This document shows positions 44,401 to 52,443 of a stretch of 64,000 nucleotides of DNA, piece by piece. Each line of letters begins with the position of its first letter. The first letter of the stretch is position 1. The position numbers were made by a program, and so were the translations under genes. The notes under the pieces are model-generated. The model was not told the origin of the DNA, ran no database searches, and saw only the letters and a program-made list of their open reading frames with translations. The stretch comes from Acidobacteriaceae bacterium UBA1307 (lineage in GTDB: Bacteria > Acidobacteriota > Terriglobia > Terriglobales > Acidobacteriaceae): positions 2,287 through 66,286 of the forward strand of contig DBTV01000031.1 in the NCBI GenBank assembly GCA_002307235.1, in the 5' to 3' direction.

Positions 44401-44744
44401 GGACCAACAATCCTGATTCGACCTTCGACACCACCTACTTCAGCACCTCCATCGGCGCCGGGCAGGTGGGCACCGAACGCCGCAACCAGCACTATGGCCC
44501 CGGTCTGTTCGACTTTGACACCTCGATCACCAAGAGCCTGCCGATTGCGGGCAAATACCGCTTCCTGTTCCGCACCGATATTTTCAATCTCTTCAACCAC
44601 ACCAACTTCGCCAACCCGAATGCCACCACCAGTTCCTCTTCCTTCGGCAAGATCAAGTCGACGGTGGCGGGCGCATCAAGCACCTCGGGCGGCGCGATTG
44701 GCGGCGCTCGTCTGGTGCAGTTCTCCGGGCGCATCAGCTTCTAG
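41472..44744 (+). CDS. TonB-dependent receptor with carboxypeptidase-regulatory-like N-terminal domain (GTG start)
   Basis: 1,090 aa outer-membrane receptor. Signal peptide TLRTRLLVVFSLLCFAACAS, a CarboxypepD_reg-like domain (GVVGQVKDKKGAAIVGAKIT, YQFVQLAPAVYRLVATAPGF), a plug (FNVAGARTQSNSYLIDGVSN, IQEFSVQTSVPTAEFGRGQG) and a long barrel ending FSGRISF. This is the Oar-like type typical of Acidobacteriota; many act in polysaccharide or plant-polymer uptake, but no transport partner is adjacent, so the ligand is unknown. GTG 41472 has GGAGAGAG upstream; TTG 41454 is an alternative. Terminator at 44755. Confidence 0.93.
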   Translation: MKTLRTRLLVVFSLLCFAACASVLTAEPSGGVVGQVKDKKGAAIVGAKITLTRINTGATATTVSGKTGEYQFVQLAPAVYRLVATAPGFTTMTVASVEVLVDRNTQANLDLPVGSVTESVVVDSAVPMVETQQNTLSGVMEGKSISSLPLNARNFADLALLTPGATPSASGNQVSGFNVAGARTQSNSYLIDGVSNMDTQNNAGLSSFRVNDAIQEFSVQTSVPTAEFGRGQGAQVNAVTRSGSNELHGTAFEYFRNTVLDATDYFTKHTVSSTARKATVNRNQFGGTLGGPIRRDKTFFFGSYEGFRQVAPTVTLSLVPTDAQRATVTDPISKALLAYWPKGGTVQSGTNYTSNVPSSLMDNTGLLRIDHELSEKDRLSGHYIVYRGAQTVGGTTPLSGGYTNAPASTSTEVEENHIFTPTFVNVVRFGYSMNSSYNRVQDYGFNAASIFTDSNGSPLAGVVDATSNPQDSGLPNVSIVGGYATLGSSASYPQGRTSRTYELYDTATYMGRANHTVKWGAHLRREDLRRYLDSASRGTIGFASFADFAVGQATSSQLRTGSTMSHYRRYPLDFFLQDQWHPLPNLTINYGIRYELPSAIFELNDHGSNLVDGQGMTLFGSSTVLDIDTSKTGKASLTETTGTKYVTNSGVRPDRDNVSPVIGFSYSPDFAGQGKTVLRGGFRIGYDETFNNIPANQSLNAPFNLTTTQTAGTTQTGKFSYATAFSQNVSLVSNVGKQGPGTPTVGLLTLYAMQPNMPSSYNYAYNFSIEREITRSLSVEADYIGSSSHKLGVYLDANEPTVTVNDATKRGSVTPNEQTFPYPHFSSIYRGSAAGSSNYNGAVFTAKYRGRSAMLQSSYTLGHSLDDTSSYFGSTSDSLPADPRHLKTEYGNSGFDLRQRWSTYYGFALPIGAGHRILGSNNAISKRIFNDWQVSGMTVVQSGLPFTVHLSSSVDYSGFHQFTDRPNVIGSGKLKVRTNNPDSTFDTTYFSTSIGAGQVGTERRNQHYGPGLFDFDTSITKSLPIAGKYRFLFRTDIFNLFNHTNFANPNATTSSSSFGKIKSTVAGASSTSGGAIGGARLVQFSGRISF

Positions 44745-44754
44745 AAACAGCAGC

Positions 44755-44796
44755 AAAAAAGCGCCGCATTCCCGGCTGGGGATGCGGCGCTTTTCT
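44755..44796. terminator. Bidirectional terminator between the TonB receptor and priA
   Basis: AAAAAAGCGCCGCATTCCC, short loop, GGGATGCGGCGCTTTT. It serves the two convergent genes. Confidence 0.93.
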
Positions 44797-44819
44797 TTGT
44801 CTTGAAATCGCTCTGCGGC

Positions 44820-47303
44820 CTACAACAACCGCATGGCGTCCACGTCGACGACCATCGCCTTGCGCGGCACGCCCGCCTTGTCCGCATGGGCCAGCATGGC
44901 GCGCAGCAGACCATTGAGCGCGCTGCGCGACTCCGATTTCAAAATCAGATGGAAGCGATAGATGCTCTTGATGCGCGCAATCGGCGCAGTGCATGGCCCG
45001 AGCACGCGCACCGCGGCGGGCGTGTTTTTCTGGAACCAGCGACCGAGTTCGGCCGACCACTTCGCGGCGTCTTCCAGTTGCGCCGACTGAATCAGCACGT
45101 TGGCCAGCACGCCGAAGGGCGGATAGTGCATCCAGCGGCGATACTTCAGCTCACGCTCGGCAAAGCCGGTGAAGTCCTGCTGGGTCGCGGCGAGAATCGC
45201 GTAGTGGTCCGGGTAGTAGGTCTGCACCACAACGCGGCCCGGCAGCTCACCGCGACCGGCGCGGCCCGAAACCTGCGTCATCAACTGAAAAACGCGTTCA
45301 GCCGAGCGAAAGTCCGGCATCGACAGCGAGTGATCGCAGCCAACGACGCCCACCAGCGTGACGCCGGGAATGTCGTGACCCTTGGCGATCATCTGCGTGC
45401 CGACAAGCAGATTGATTTCGCCCGCGTGCAGGCGGACGAGCATCCGCTCCAGATCGAAGCGGCCACGCACGGTATCGCGATCCATGCGTCCGATGCGCGC
45501 GCCGGGAAAGATCTCCTGCAGTCGCTCTTCGCCCTGTTCGGAGCCCGCGCCGAGATAGTAGAGATGGTCGCTCGAGCACTTGGGACAACGCGCGGGCACC
45601 TTGCGCTGAAAGCCGCAGTAGTGGCACTCAAGCCGCTGGCCCTCGCGCGCCTCACCGGCGTCTTCCGCGGGCGCCTTGTGATGGGTGAGCGCGATGGCGC
45701 AGTTCTCGCATTCGAGCTTGGCTCCGCAGGCGCGGCACATCACGGCGAAGGAGTAGCCACGGCGGTTGAGCAGAATAATGGCCTGTTCGCCGCGGTCGAG
45801 CGCGGCCTTGGTCTGTTCGATCAGGGAGCGGGAAAAGAGCTGCTCCTGGCCGGTCTCGCGAAACTCCTGGCGCATGTCGACGAGTTGGACCTCGGGCAGC
45901 GGCCGGTGCATCACGCGCTCCTGCATCTCGATGAGCGTGTACTTGCCGGAGGTGGCGTTCTGCCAGCTTTCGAGCGACGGGGTGGCCGAGCCGAGCACGA
46001 CGACGGCCGCCGAGAGCTTGGCGCGCATCACGGCCACATCGCGCGCGTTGTAGCGCGGCGTTTCCTCCTGCTTGTAGCTCTGGTCGTGCTCTTCATCGAC
46101 GAGGATGAGGCCGAGCCTGGGCGCGGGCGCAAAGACCGCCGAGCGCGTGCCGACGATCACGGGAGCCTCACCGTTGCGAATCTTGCGCCACTGCTCGCTG
46201 CGTTCCTCGGGCGTGAGCGCCGAGTGCAGAAGGGCGATGCGTTTGCCGAAGGCCGCATCGAGCTGACCGACCATCTGCGGCGTCAGGCCAATCTCCGGCA
46301 CCAGCAGAATCGACGAAAGACCGCGATCAAGCGCGGCCTGCATGGCGGCCAGATAGACCGCCGTTTTGCCCGAACCGGTGACGCCGCGCAACAGCATCGG
46401 TTGAAAACCGCCAAGGCCACTCACGATGCGGTCCACGGCGGCCTGCTGCGGTGCATTCAGCGCGTAACCAAAGCTCTCGGGCGTAAGCCCACCCATGCGG
46501 AAGGCCATGGGCCGCTCTTCAATGCGAACAAGGTTGCGCCGCACCAGCGTTTGCAGAGTGGAGGAGGGCAGCTCGTGCTGGCGCAGCACGGCCAACGGCA
46601 GTTCGCCACCGTGGCCGGCCAGCTCCGCCAGAATCTTTTGCTGATTTTCGGTGAGCTTCGGCAGACGCGTTTCGCCGGTGAGTACCGCGAAGCGCTCCAT
46701 GCGCCGCGCATCGCGTTCAATGGCCGAGGTCTCGCGCGCAATCCACTTGCGGCGCACCAGCGCGGCGAGGGTCTGCAACGAGGCGGCCGTGGCCGTGCGC
46801 AGCGTGGAGACTTTCACTGGCGTGCCATCCGAGAGCCGCTTGAGCACGCGCAGATCGATATTTTGCTCGTCGTTGGTGAGCTGTCCACGCTTCGGTGCAA
46901 GACTGCGCTGCGCAGGTTCTCCGTCGAGCGTGGCGGCCAGCACGTCGCGGCCCAGGTCGGTGATGCGGTAGTAGACGGTGCGGCGCACCTCGGCGGTCAA
47001 CGGCAGCATTGCGCGCAGCACCTCGCCGAGCGGAGCCAGATAATACTGCGCCATCCAGTCGGCCAGCGAAAGCAGTTGCTCGCTGAGCAGCGGCGCATCG
47101 TCAAGCACGGCCTCGAGCGGACGCACCTCAACGCCGGCCGGCGGCTCGACGCCCTCGACCGCGGTGACCACGCCGATCAGTTTTTCATTGCGAAAGGGCG
47201 CAATCACGCGCACACCGCGCTCAACCTGGTGGTCGAGACGCAGAGCATAGGTAAAGCTCCGGTCAAGCGGAACGGGAAGCGCGACTTCGCAGTAAAGAGC
47301 CAT
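44820..47303 (-). CDS. priA: Primosomal replication protein N' (PriA helicase)
   Basis: 827 aa 3'-5' helicase that restarts stalled replication forks. N-terminal 3'-binding domain (CEVALPVPLDRSFTYALRLD), Walker A GVTGSGKT, DEEH box ILVDEEHDQSYKQEETPRYN, zinc-binding cysteines CRACGAKLECENC, CHYCG and CPKCSSD, and C-terminal GTQMIAKGHDIPGVTLVGVV, SGRAGRGELPGRVVVQT. Start 47303 matches the usual N-terminus; no Shine-Dalgarno sequence, but TACACT lies 13 nt upstream. A longer frame to 47738 is rejected because it runs through the divergent gene. Confidence 0.97.
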   Translation of the reverse strand: MALYCEVALPVPLDRSFTYALRLDHQVERGVRVIAPFRNEKLIGVVTAVEGVEPPAGVEVRPLEAVLDDAPLLSEQLLSLADWMAQYYLAPLGEVLRAMLPLTAEVRRTVYYRITDLGRDVLAATLDGEPAQRSLAPKRGQLTNDEQNIDLRVLKRLSDGTPVKVSTLRTATAASLQTLAALVRRKWIARETSAIERDARRMERFAVLTGETRLPKLTENQQKILAELAGHGGELPLAVLRQHELPSSTLQTLVRRNLVRIEERPMAFRMGGLTPESFGYALNAPQQAAVDRIVSGLGGFQPMLLRGVTGSGKTAVYLAAMQAALDRGLSSILLVPEIGLTPQMVGQLDAAFGKRIALLHSALTPEERSEQWRKIRNGEAPVIVGTRSAVFAPAPRLGLILVDEEHDQSYKQEETPRYNARDVAVMRAKLSAAVVVLGSATPSLESWQNATSGKYTLIEMQERVMHRPLPEVQLVDMRQEFRETGQEQLFSRSLIEQTKAALDRGEQAIILLNRRGYSFAVMCRACGAKLECENCAIALTHHKAPAEDAGEAREGQRLECHYCGFQRKVPARCPKCSSDHLYYLGAGSEQGEERLQEIFPGARIGRMDRDTVRGRFDLERMLVRLHAGEINLLVGTQMIAKGHDIPGVTLVGVVGCDHSLSMPDFRSAERVFQLMTQVSGRAGRGELPGRVVVQTYYPDHYAILAATQQDFTGFAERELKYRRWMHYPPFGVLANVLIQSAQLEDAAKWSAELGRWFQKNTPAAVRVLGPCTAPIARIKSIYRFHLILKSESRSALNGLLRAMLAHADKAGVPRKAMVVDVDAMRLL

Positions 47304-47316
47304 CGGGACCAGTTTC

Positions 47317-47357
47317 AGTGTAGGCGATCGGAGCCCGGGGCGCGCATCCGGTATGCT
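47317..47357. promoter_or_regulatory. Divergent -10 elements for priA and the 146-aa gene
   Basis: Minus strand: TACACT (47322-47317), 13 nt before priA. Plus strand: TATGCT (47352-47357), exactly 6 nt before ATG 47364 with no Shine-Dalgarno sequence. Confidence 0.45.
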
Positions 47358-47363
47358 GAATCC

Positions 47364-47804
47364 ATGATCGACCCACTGGCGCGAAAACAGGCGCGACGCG
47401 CGTTGCAACGGTTTGTGGAGGGCGCAACGACGAATCGCGCATACATTCAGGAGTACCCGTATGTTGGCCGCTTCTGGCGGCGGCACCGGGACCGCGCACT
47501 GGTGGCCCTCTACACGATGACCTGGAATTTTTACGACGACTTCGAGGAGCATCCGCTCGAAGGCAAATTCGCACTGCCCGACGAGGGTCTGCAACTGGCC
47601 GCGCGCTGTCTGCTGTTTCTGGCAACCACGCTTGAGTACGAGTGGCGCACGACGAGCTTCAACCGCATCGACTGGCGTGAGCGGATTCCCTTTCTGCGGC
47701 GCGCACAGGAGACCGATCACGCCACGCGGCTTGAGCAATTTCTCCGCGACCCCGAGGGCAATGCGGCGGTCTGGCCCTTCTACCGTGAGAGCGATTACCG
47801 CTAG
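47364..47804 (+). CDS. Uncharacterised protein (146 aa) divergent from priA
   Basis: Soluble, strongly charged and aromatic-rich (FWRRHRDRALVALYTMTWNF, YDDFEEHPLEGKFALPDEGL, EYEWRTTSFNRIDWRERIPF). No family recognised, no signal peptide or TM helix. It is the downstream part of a much longer open frame; the upstream part is antisense to priA and is rejected. ATG 47364 is chosen from the -10 position and because it is the first start after priA's own start. Function cannot be guessed. Confidence 0.7.
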   Translation: MIDPLARKQARRALQRFVEGATTNRAYIQEYPYVGRFWRRHRDRALVALYTMTWNFYDDFEEHPLEGKFALPDEGLQLAARCLLFLATTLEYEWRTTSFNRIDWRERIPFLRRAQETDHATRLEQFLRDPEGNAAVWPFYRESDYR

Positions 47805-47889
47805 GCGATAGAGCAGTTCAGCGAAGGCTCCGCAACAATTTTATAAAAACCTGTCCTCGTGCGACTGTGGGCAGTGAAATACTTGCTGC

Positions 47890-49929
47890 ATGATGATGCT
47901 CAACCATGGAATCTCTGCCCTGCTGCTGGCCGCCGGCGTACTGGCGGGCGCGCAGACAGGCGATCCGCTGCACGCCTGGGTCACGAACGGCACACCGGCT
48001 GCGCTGGAGAGCTGGATCAACCAGCGTCTGGATGCCGAACAGGCCGACCTGACAAAGCTGCTCGCCGTCCAGGGCGCGCGCACCGTCGAAAACACCCTGC
48101 GCCCCTTTGACGACGCGCAGAACGAACTGGCCGTGGCTGGCAATAACGCCTACCTGCTCTACTCGCTGGCCGACGATGCCGTGCTGCGCGACAAAGGCCA
48201 GGCGATGAGCGCCAAGGTCAGCTCGGCGGGCACGGACCTGGCGTTGAACCGCAAGGTCTACGAGGCTCTGGCGGCGATTCCCACGCCCACCGACCCGGCC
48301 ACGAAGCATTATCTGGAGCACACTCTGCTCGAGTACCGGCTTTCGGGCGTGGACCGGGACGAGGCCACGCGCAACAGGATTCACGCGCTGCAGGACAAGA
48401 TCACCGACCTGACGCTCGCCTTCGGGCGCAACGTCTCCGATGGCACGCAGAGCTTCACGGTCGCGCCGGAGTCGCTGACGGGAGTGCCCGCCGACTTTAT
48501 CGCCGCGCACAAGCCCGGGGCCGATGGCAAAATCAAGCTGACAACCGACGAGCCGGATCGCGGCCCGGTCATGACCTTTTCCACGAACGCCGACCTGCGC
48601 CGACAGATGTTTCTGGCCTATGCGACGCGCGCCTATCCAAAGAACGAACAGGTGCTGCGCGATCTGCTTACGACACGGCAGGAACTGGCGACGACGCTCG
48701 GCTACAAGCACTACGCTGACCTGGCGACAGCGGACCAGATGATCGGCTCGGCGGCGGGCGTTGACAAGCTGATCGCCGAGGTAGACACGGCCTCTCACGC
48801 CACCGCACAGCGCGAGTATGCGCAACTGCTGGCCTTCGCGCAGCAACAGCAGCCGGGGCTCACCGCGATCACCCAGTCAGACATCAGCTACTGGCGCGAG
48901 CAGTTCCGTCGCGCGCGCTACAGCTTCGACGCGCAGAACGTGCGCCCCTACTTTGCCTATGACGCGGTGCAGGCGGGCATTTTGAAGACCACCGCGCGGC
49001 TCTTCCATCTCTCGTTCAAACCGGTGACCGATGCCGTGGTCTGGGACAAGTCGGTCGATACCTTCGATGTATACGACGCGGCGGCGGGCCAGGCTGGCAA
49101 GCGGCTCGGCCGTATCTACCTCGACATGCACCCGCGCGAGGGCAAGGACAAGTGGTTCTCTTCTGCGCCGGTCGTGCCGGGCATCGCCGGGCACCAGTTG
49201 CCCGAGGGCATGCTGATCTGCAATTTTTCCGGCGGCAAGGCGGGCGATCCGGGGCTGATGCAGTACGACGAGGTGGTCACCTTCTTCCACGAGTTTGGCC
49301 ATCTGATGCATCACATTCTCGGCAGCCAGGGCAGGTGGTCGGCTGCGGGCGGCTTCAACGTCGAAGGCGACTTTGTCGAAAGCCCCTCGCAGATGCTTGA
49401 AGAGCTTTTCCACTCGCCGGAGATTCTGCAATCGTTCGGAAAGCACTACCAGACGGGCGAAACGATTCCGACCTCGCTGGTGGCGAAGATGAACGCGGCC
49501 AGCGCCTACGGACGCGGCCAGTGGTTCCAGGGCCAGTTGCTCTACTCGAGCTACTCACTGCAGTTGCACAACGAGGACCCCGCCAAGCTCGACTTCGACG
49601 CACTCTGGAAGGCTGATCAAAAACGCTTTCTTCCCACAGCGCCTGTCCCCGGCGACCACAGCTTCGCCGCCTTCACGCACCTGACCGGCTACGCGTCGAA
49701 CTACTACACCTACGTGCTCGACAAGGTCATCGCCATCGACTTTTTTGCGCAGTTCGACGAGAAAAACCTGCTCGATGGGCCAACGGCAATGCGCTATCGC
49801 CGCGCAGTGCTTGAACCAGGCGCCAGCAAGCCCGCGGCCGAACTGGTCAAAGACTTCCTCGGTCGTCCGCAGTCAATTGATGCCGTCAAAACGTGGATGA
49901 ACGCAGAGTTTGCACCAACAGCAAAGTAA
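47890..49929 (+). CDS. M3-family metallopeptidase (oligopeptidase F/Dcp type), exported
   Basis: 679 aa. Signal peptide ISALLLAAGVLAGAQ, then a helical thimet-oligopeptidase fold. The zinc motif HEFGH is at 467-471 (FFHEFGHLMHHILGSQG), and the third ligand Glu lies about 26 residues later (GDFVESPSQMLEEL, E497). Product-stabilising SYFD/YAxG-like features follow (HLTGYASNYYTYVLDKVIAI). It would degrade short peptides in the periplasm. Three tandem ATGs at the start, no Shine-Dalgarno sequence; AATACT 6 nt upstream suggests a near-leaderless transcript. Confidence 0.92.
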   Translation: MMMLNHGISALLLAAGVLAGAQTGDPLHAWVTNGTPAALESWINQRLDAEQADLTKLLAVQGARTVENTLRPFDDAQNELAVAGNNAYLLYSLADDAVLRDKGQAMSAKVSSAGTDLALNRKVYEALAAIPTPTDPATKHYLEHTLLEYRLSGVDRDEATRNRIHALQDKITDLTLAFGRNVSDGTQSFTVAPESLTGVPADFIAAHKPGADGKIKLTTDEPDRGPVMTFSTNADLRRQMFLAYATRAYPKNEQVLRDLLTTRQELATTLGYKHYADLATADQMIGSAAGVDKLIAEVDTASHATAQREYAQLLAFAQQQQPGLTAITQSDISYWREQFRRARYSFDAQNVRPYFAYDAVQAGILKTTARLFHLSFKPVTDAVVWDKSVDTFDVYDAAAGQAGKRLGRIYLDMHPREGKDKWFSSAPVVPGIAGHQLPEGMLICNFSGGKAGDPGLMQYDEVVTFFHEFGHLMHHILGSQGRWSAAGGFNVEGDFVESPSQMLEELFHSPEILQSFGKHYQTGETIPTSLVAKMNAASAYGRGQWFQGQLLYSSYSLQLHNEDPAKLDFDALWKADQKRFLPTAPVPGDHSFAAFTHLTGYASNYYTYVLDKVIAIDFFAQFDEKNLLDGPTAMRYRRAVLEPGASKPAAELVKDFLGRPQSIDAVKTWMNAEFAPTAK

Positions 49930-50035
49930 TCCGGGCATGGGGGAGGCGCGCCCGCGCTTCCCCCACGCATCCCTCGACGCAAAAAAGTGCAAGCATAGCG
50001 GAACACTCCACCTCCGCCGCAGTACAATGCTTTGC

Positions 50036-50770
50036 GTGACCATTGCTCGCCGCACCTCGCCCACCGCCCGCAACTCCACCCACAGTTCCATCACGCTTTC
50101 ACTCGACATTGGCGGCACCGGCATCAAGGGCATGCTGCTCGACGCCAAGGGCCAGCCACGGAGCGAACGCATGCGCGTGCTGACGCCCGCCAAGCCGACG
50201 CCAGCCGCCGTGCTCAAATGCATTGACCAAATCGCCGCCGCGCTGCCGGGCTTTGACCGCGTCTCGGTGGGCTTTCCTGGCGTCATTCGCCAGGGCATCA
50301 CCTACCTGTCGGTCAATCTGCACCCGCGCTGGAAGAACTTTCCACTGGCGGCCACGCTCGAAGAGCAACTCGGCAAACCAGTACGCGCGGCCAACGACGC
50401 GGATGTAGCCGGTGGCGCTGCGGTCACCGGCCATGGCGTCGAGTTGGTGATCACCCTCGGCACCGGCCTCGGCTCGGCGCTGTTCACCAACGGCCATCTC
50501 TGTCCGGGGCTCGAACTCGGCCACCATCCGTGGAAAAGCCGCACCTATGAGGGCTATCTGGGCCGCGCCGGCCTGAAACGCTCCGGCAAGCTGCGCTGGA
50601 ACAAAGCCCTGCTTGCGGCCATCAGTGAGACCGCGAAGCTGTTTAACTGGGATCATCTCTACCTGGGCGGCGGCAACACGAAAAAGATCACCGCCAAGCT
50701 GCCGAAGAATGTTTCGATCGTCTCCAATGAACTGGGGCTGACCGGCGGCGCGGCCTTGTGGCACAAGTAG
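50036..50770 (+). CDS. ROK-family sugar kinase, resembling polyphosphate glucokinase
   Basis: 244 aa from GTG 50036. ATP/polyphosphate P-loop-type motif LSLDIGGTGIKGMLLDAKGQ, phosphate 2 motif GVELVITLGTGLGSALFTNG, and PGVIRQGITYLSVNLHPRWK, AANDADVAGGAAVTGHGVE resemble polyphosphate/ATP glucokinases, which phosphorylate glucose. The ROK zinc cysteines are absent, as in that group. The start is uncertain: GTG 50036 is 7 nt after a TACAAT -10 hexamer; ATG 50027 overlaps it. No Shine-Dalgarno sequence. Identity as kinase is firm; the phosphate donor is not. Confidence 0.82.
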   Translation: MTIARRTSPTARNSTHSSITLSLDIGGTGIKGMLLDAKGQPRSERMRVLTPAKPTPAAVLKCIDQIAAALPGFDRVSVGFPGVIRQGITYLSVNLHPRWKNFPLAATLEEQLGKPVRAANDADVAGGAAVTGHGVELVITLGTGLGSALFTNGHLCPGLELGHHPWKSRTYEGYLGRAGLKRSGKLRWNKALLAAISETAKLFNWDHLYLGGGNTKKITAKLPKNVSIVSNELGLTGGAALWHK

Positions 50771-50875
50771 CGGCCACCGAAGCTGTGAGCGTTTCCTTTT
50801 CCTTTTCCGTCCGTACGTTGTAGCATTTGTAGGGATGACCGGAAACTCCGGTTGCACCCTGAGGCGCAGAAACCC

Positions 50876-51403
50876 ATGAATTGTACTGAACTCTCTGCTC
50901 GACGCCGCCACGCGGCCGTTCCATCGAATGGCTTCACCCTGATGGAATTGCTGATCGTCATCGCCATCATTTTGATCCTGATGCTCATGGCCATTCCGAC
51001 CATCGGCAGCCTGCGCAAAAGCGCCAACCGCACCTCGGCGATCAACTCGGTGCAGACCATCCACAAGGCTGAGGTTCAGTACAGCAACGACTACCCGGCC
51101 AGCGGCTTTGCCTGCTCGCTGTCGCAGCTTGGCGGCGACCCGAATGCCGGCGGACCTTCGCCTGCCGGTGCACAGATTTTGAATGGCGACATCACCTCGG
51201 GCTACAAGTCCGGCTACCTTCTCACCATCACCTGCCGTGACAAGGTGACGATCAATGGCGTGGATCGCGCCAACGGCTACCTGATCACTGCGGTTCCGCA
51301 GACGGTCGGCAAGACCGGCGACGTGGGCTTCTGCAGCGACCAGTCGGGCGTCATCAAGTACGATCCGGCCGGCGGCACCAACTGCACGCAGGCTTTGCAA
51401 TAG
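50876..51403 (+). CDS. Type IV pilin / pseudopilin-like protein
   Basis: 175 aa. Prepilin signal: basic leader ending SNG, cleavage before F20, then FTLMELLIVIAIILILMLMA with the conserved Glu at mature position 5. The globular part has four Cys (about 90, 125, 150, 168) that could form disulfides, and Gly/Thr-rich strands. No other pilus gene is adjacent. It could be a minor pilin or a type II secretion pseudopilin. GAGG is about 11 nt before the ATG. lolA follows after 5 bp and may be cotranscribed. Confidence 0.88.
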   Translation: MNCTELSARRRHAAVPSNGFTLMELLIVIAIILILMLMAIPTIGSLRKSANRTSAINSVQTIHKAEVQYSNDYPASGFACSLSQLGGDPNAGGPSPAGAQILNGDITSGYKSGYLLTITCRDKVTINGVDRANGYLITAVPQTVGKTGDVGFCSDQSGVIKYDPAGGTNCTQALQ

Positions 51404-51408
51404 GACTC

Positions 51409-52059
51409 ATGAAAACTTCGATTCGACGCGGCGGCTGGCTCATGCTGGCTGCCGCTTTGCTTTCCTCATCCTTGTCTTGGGCGCAGGCTCCGAGCCTGCA
51501 CGATCTCGCGCAGCGTGTCGACAAACACTACAACCAACTGCGCTCACTCAAAGCCAACTTCACTGAAAGCTACGCCGGCATGGGCCGCAAGCGCACCGAG
51601 AGCGGCGTGGTAATGCTGGCCAAACCCGGCCGCATGCGCTGGGACTACTCGTCCGGCAAAATCTTCGTGCTCGACGGCAAGTACGCCTGGTTCTATACGC
51701 GCGGCGCCGCACAGGTGCAGCGGATTCCGGCCAAGCAGCTTGACGATCTGCGCTCGCCCCTGCGCTTTCTGCTCGGCCACACACAGATTGAAAAAGAGAT
51801 GACGGGGCTCACCATGGCTGCGTCGGGCGGCCATTACACGCTCACGGGCCAGATCAAGGGCGACCAGCGCATGAAGCGCGTCACCCTCACCGTCAGCGCC
51901 GAAGGCACCATCCTCGCCCTCGATGCCGAGGAGTTCGATGGCGCGCTGACGCACATCGGCCTCAGCGGCGAGCAACCCAATGCCGCGCTGCCCGAAAGCA
52001 CCTTCCACTTCACTCCGCCCGTCGGCGTGCCCGTGGTCGACTCGCTGCCGCCCGTGTAG
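51409..52059 (+). CDS. lolA: Outer-membrane lipoprotein carrier LolA
   Basis: 216 aa periplasmic chaperone moving lipoproteins from LolCDE to the outer membrane. Signal peptide MKTSIRRGGWLMLAAALLSS...AQ, then the half-barrel sequence (LAQRVDKHYNQLRSLKANFT, GRKRTESGVVMLAKPGRMRW, IFVLDGKYAWFYTRGAAQVQ). AGGA is 3 nt before the ATG. Follows the pilin gene directly. Confidence 0.92.
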   Translation: MKTSIRRGGWLMLAAALLSSSLSWAQAPSLHDLAQRVDKHYNQLRSLKANFTESYAGMGRKRTESGVVMLAKPGRMRWDYSSGKIFVLDGKYAWFYTRGAAQVQRIPAKQLDDLRSPLRFLLGHTQIEKEMTGLTMAASGGHYTLTGQIKGDQRMKRVTLTVSAEGTILALDAEEFDGALTHIGLSGEQPNAALPESTFHFTPPVGVPVVDSLPPV

Positions 52060-52061
52060 GA

Positions 52062-52337
52062 AAGACAGGGACTAAGGGACATAGGGACTGAGGGACGTAG
52101 AGACTGAGGAACTGAGAAACATAGTGATCAGGTGCCAAGAGAACAAGGGGCCAGTGAACGGAAAGCGATCTCACTTAAAGCCTGTCATCCCGAGCGAACG
52201 GGGCCCCAAGCGCCTTTCAGCTTGGGGGTGGTGAGTCGAGGGATCTGCGGTTGCTTTTCGAAGCAGATCCGCGATCGCATAAAAAACATCTCCCCGCCCT
52301 ACCTCTCCTAGTCCCCTAGCCCCTCGTCCCTAGAGGA
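52062..52337. repeat. Composite intergenic repeat between lolA and panE-like gene
   Basis: Left arm: degenerate short-period repeat of GGGAC(T/G)(A/G)AGG type (52067-52124). Core: REP-like element CTGTCATCCCGAGCGA...CTGCGGTTGCT (52182-52255) with inner hairpin CCCCAAGC/GCTTGGGG (52204-52230), homologous to 5924-5982. Right arm: CCTAGTCCCCTAGCCCCTCG (52306-52335), which reads back as the left-arm motif. No gene is supported here. Confidence 0.75.
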
Positions 52338-52443
52338 ATCAACCCCGCCACCCCCGCCTTTTGCCGCAAACTCCTCCAAAACGTGTATTTTGTTTCTTAA
52401 AGCGAACCGTCCTTGCAGGCGGTTCCGCATGAGGGTCTTTACC

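Noticed and set aside
44802..47362. Very long plus-strand open frame opposite priA
   Set aside because: High-GC DNA gives long antisense frames; the product has no domain and codon bias belongs to priA. Only its end (47364-47804) is kept as a gene.
50820..50860. Sigma-54-like promoter before the pilin gene
   Set aside because: GG and GC are 11 nt apart instead of 10 and the -24 box is poor.
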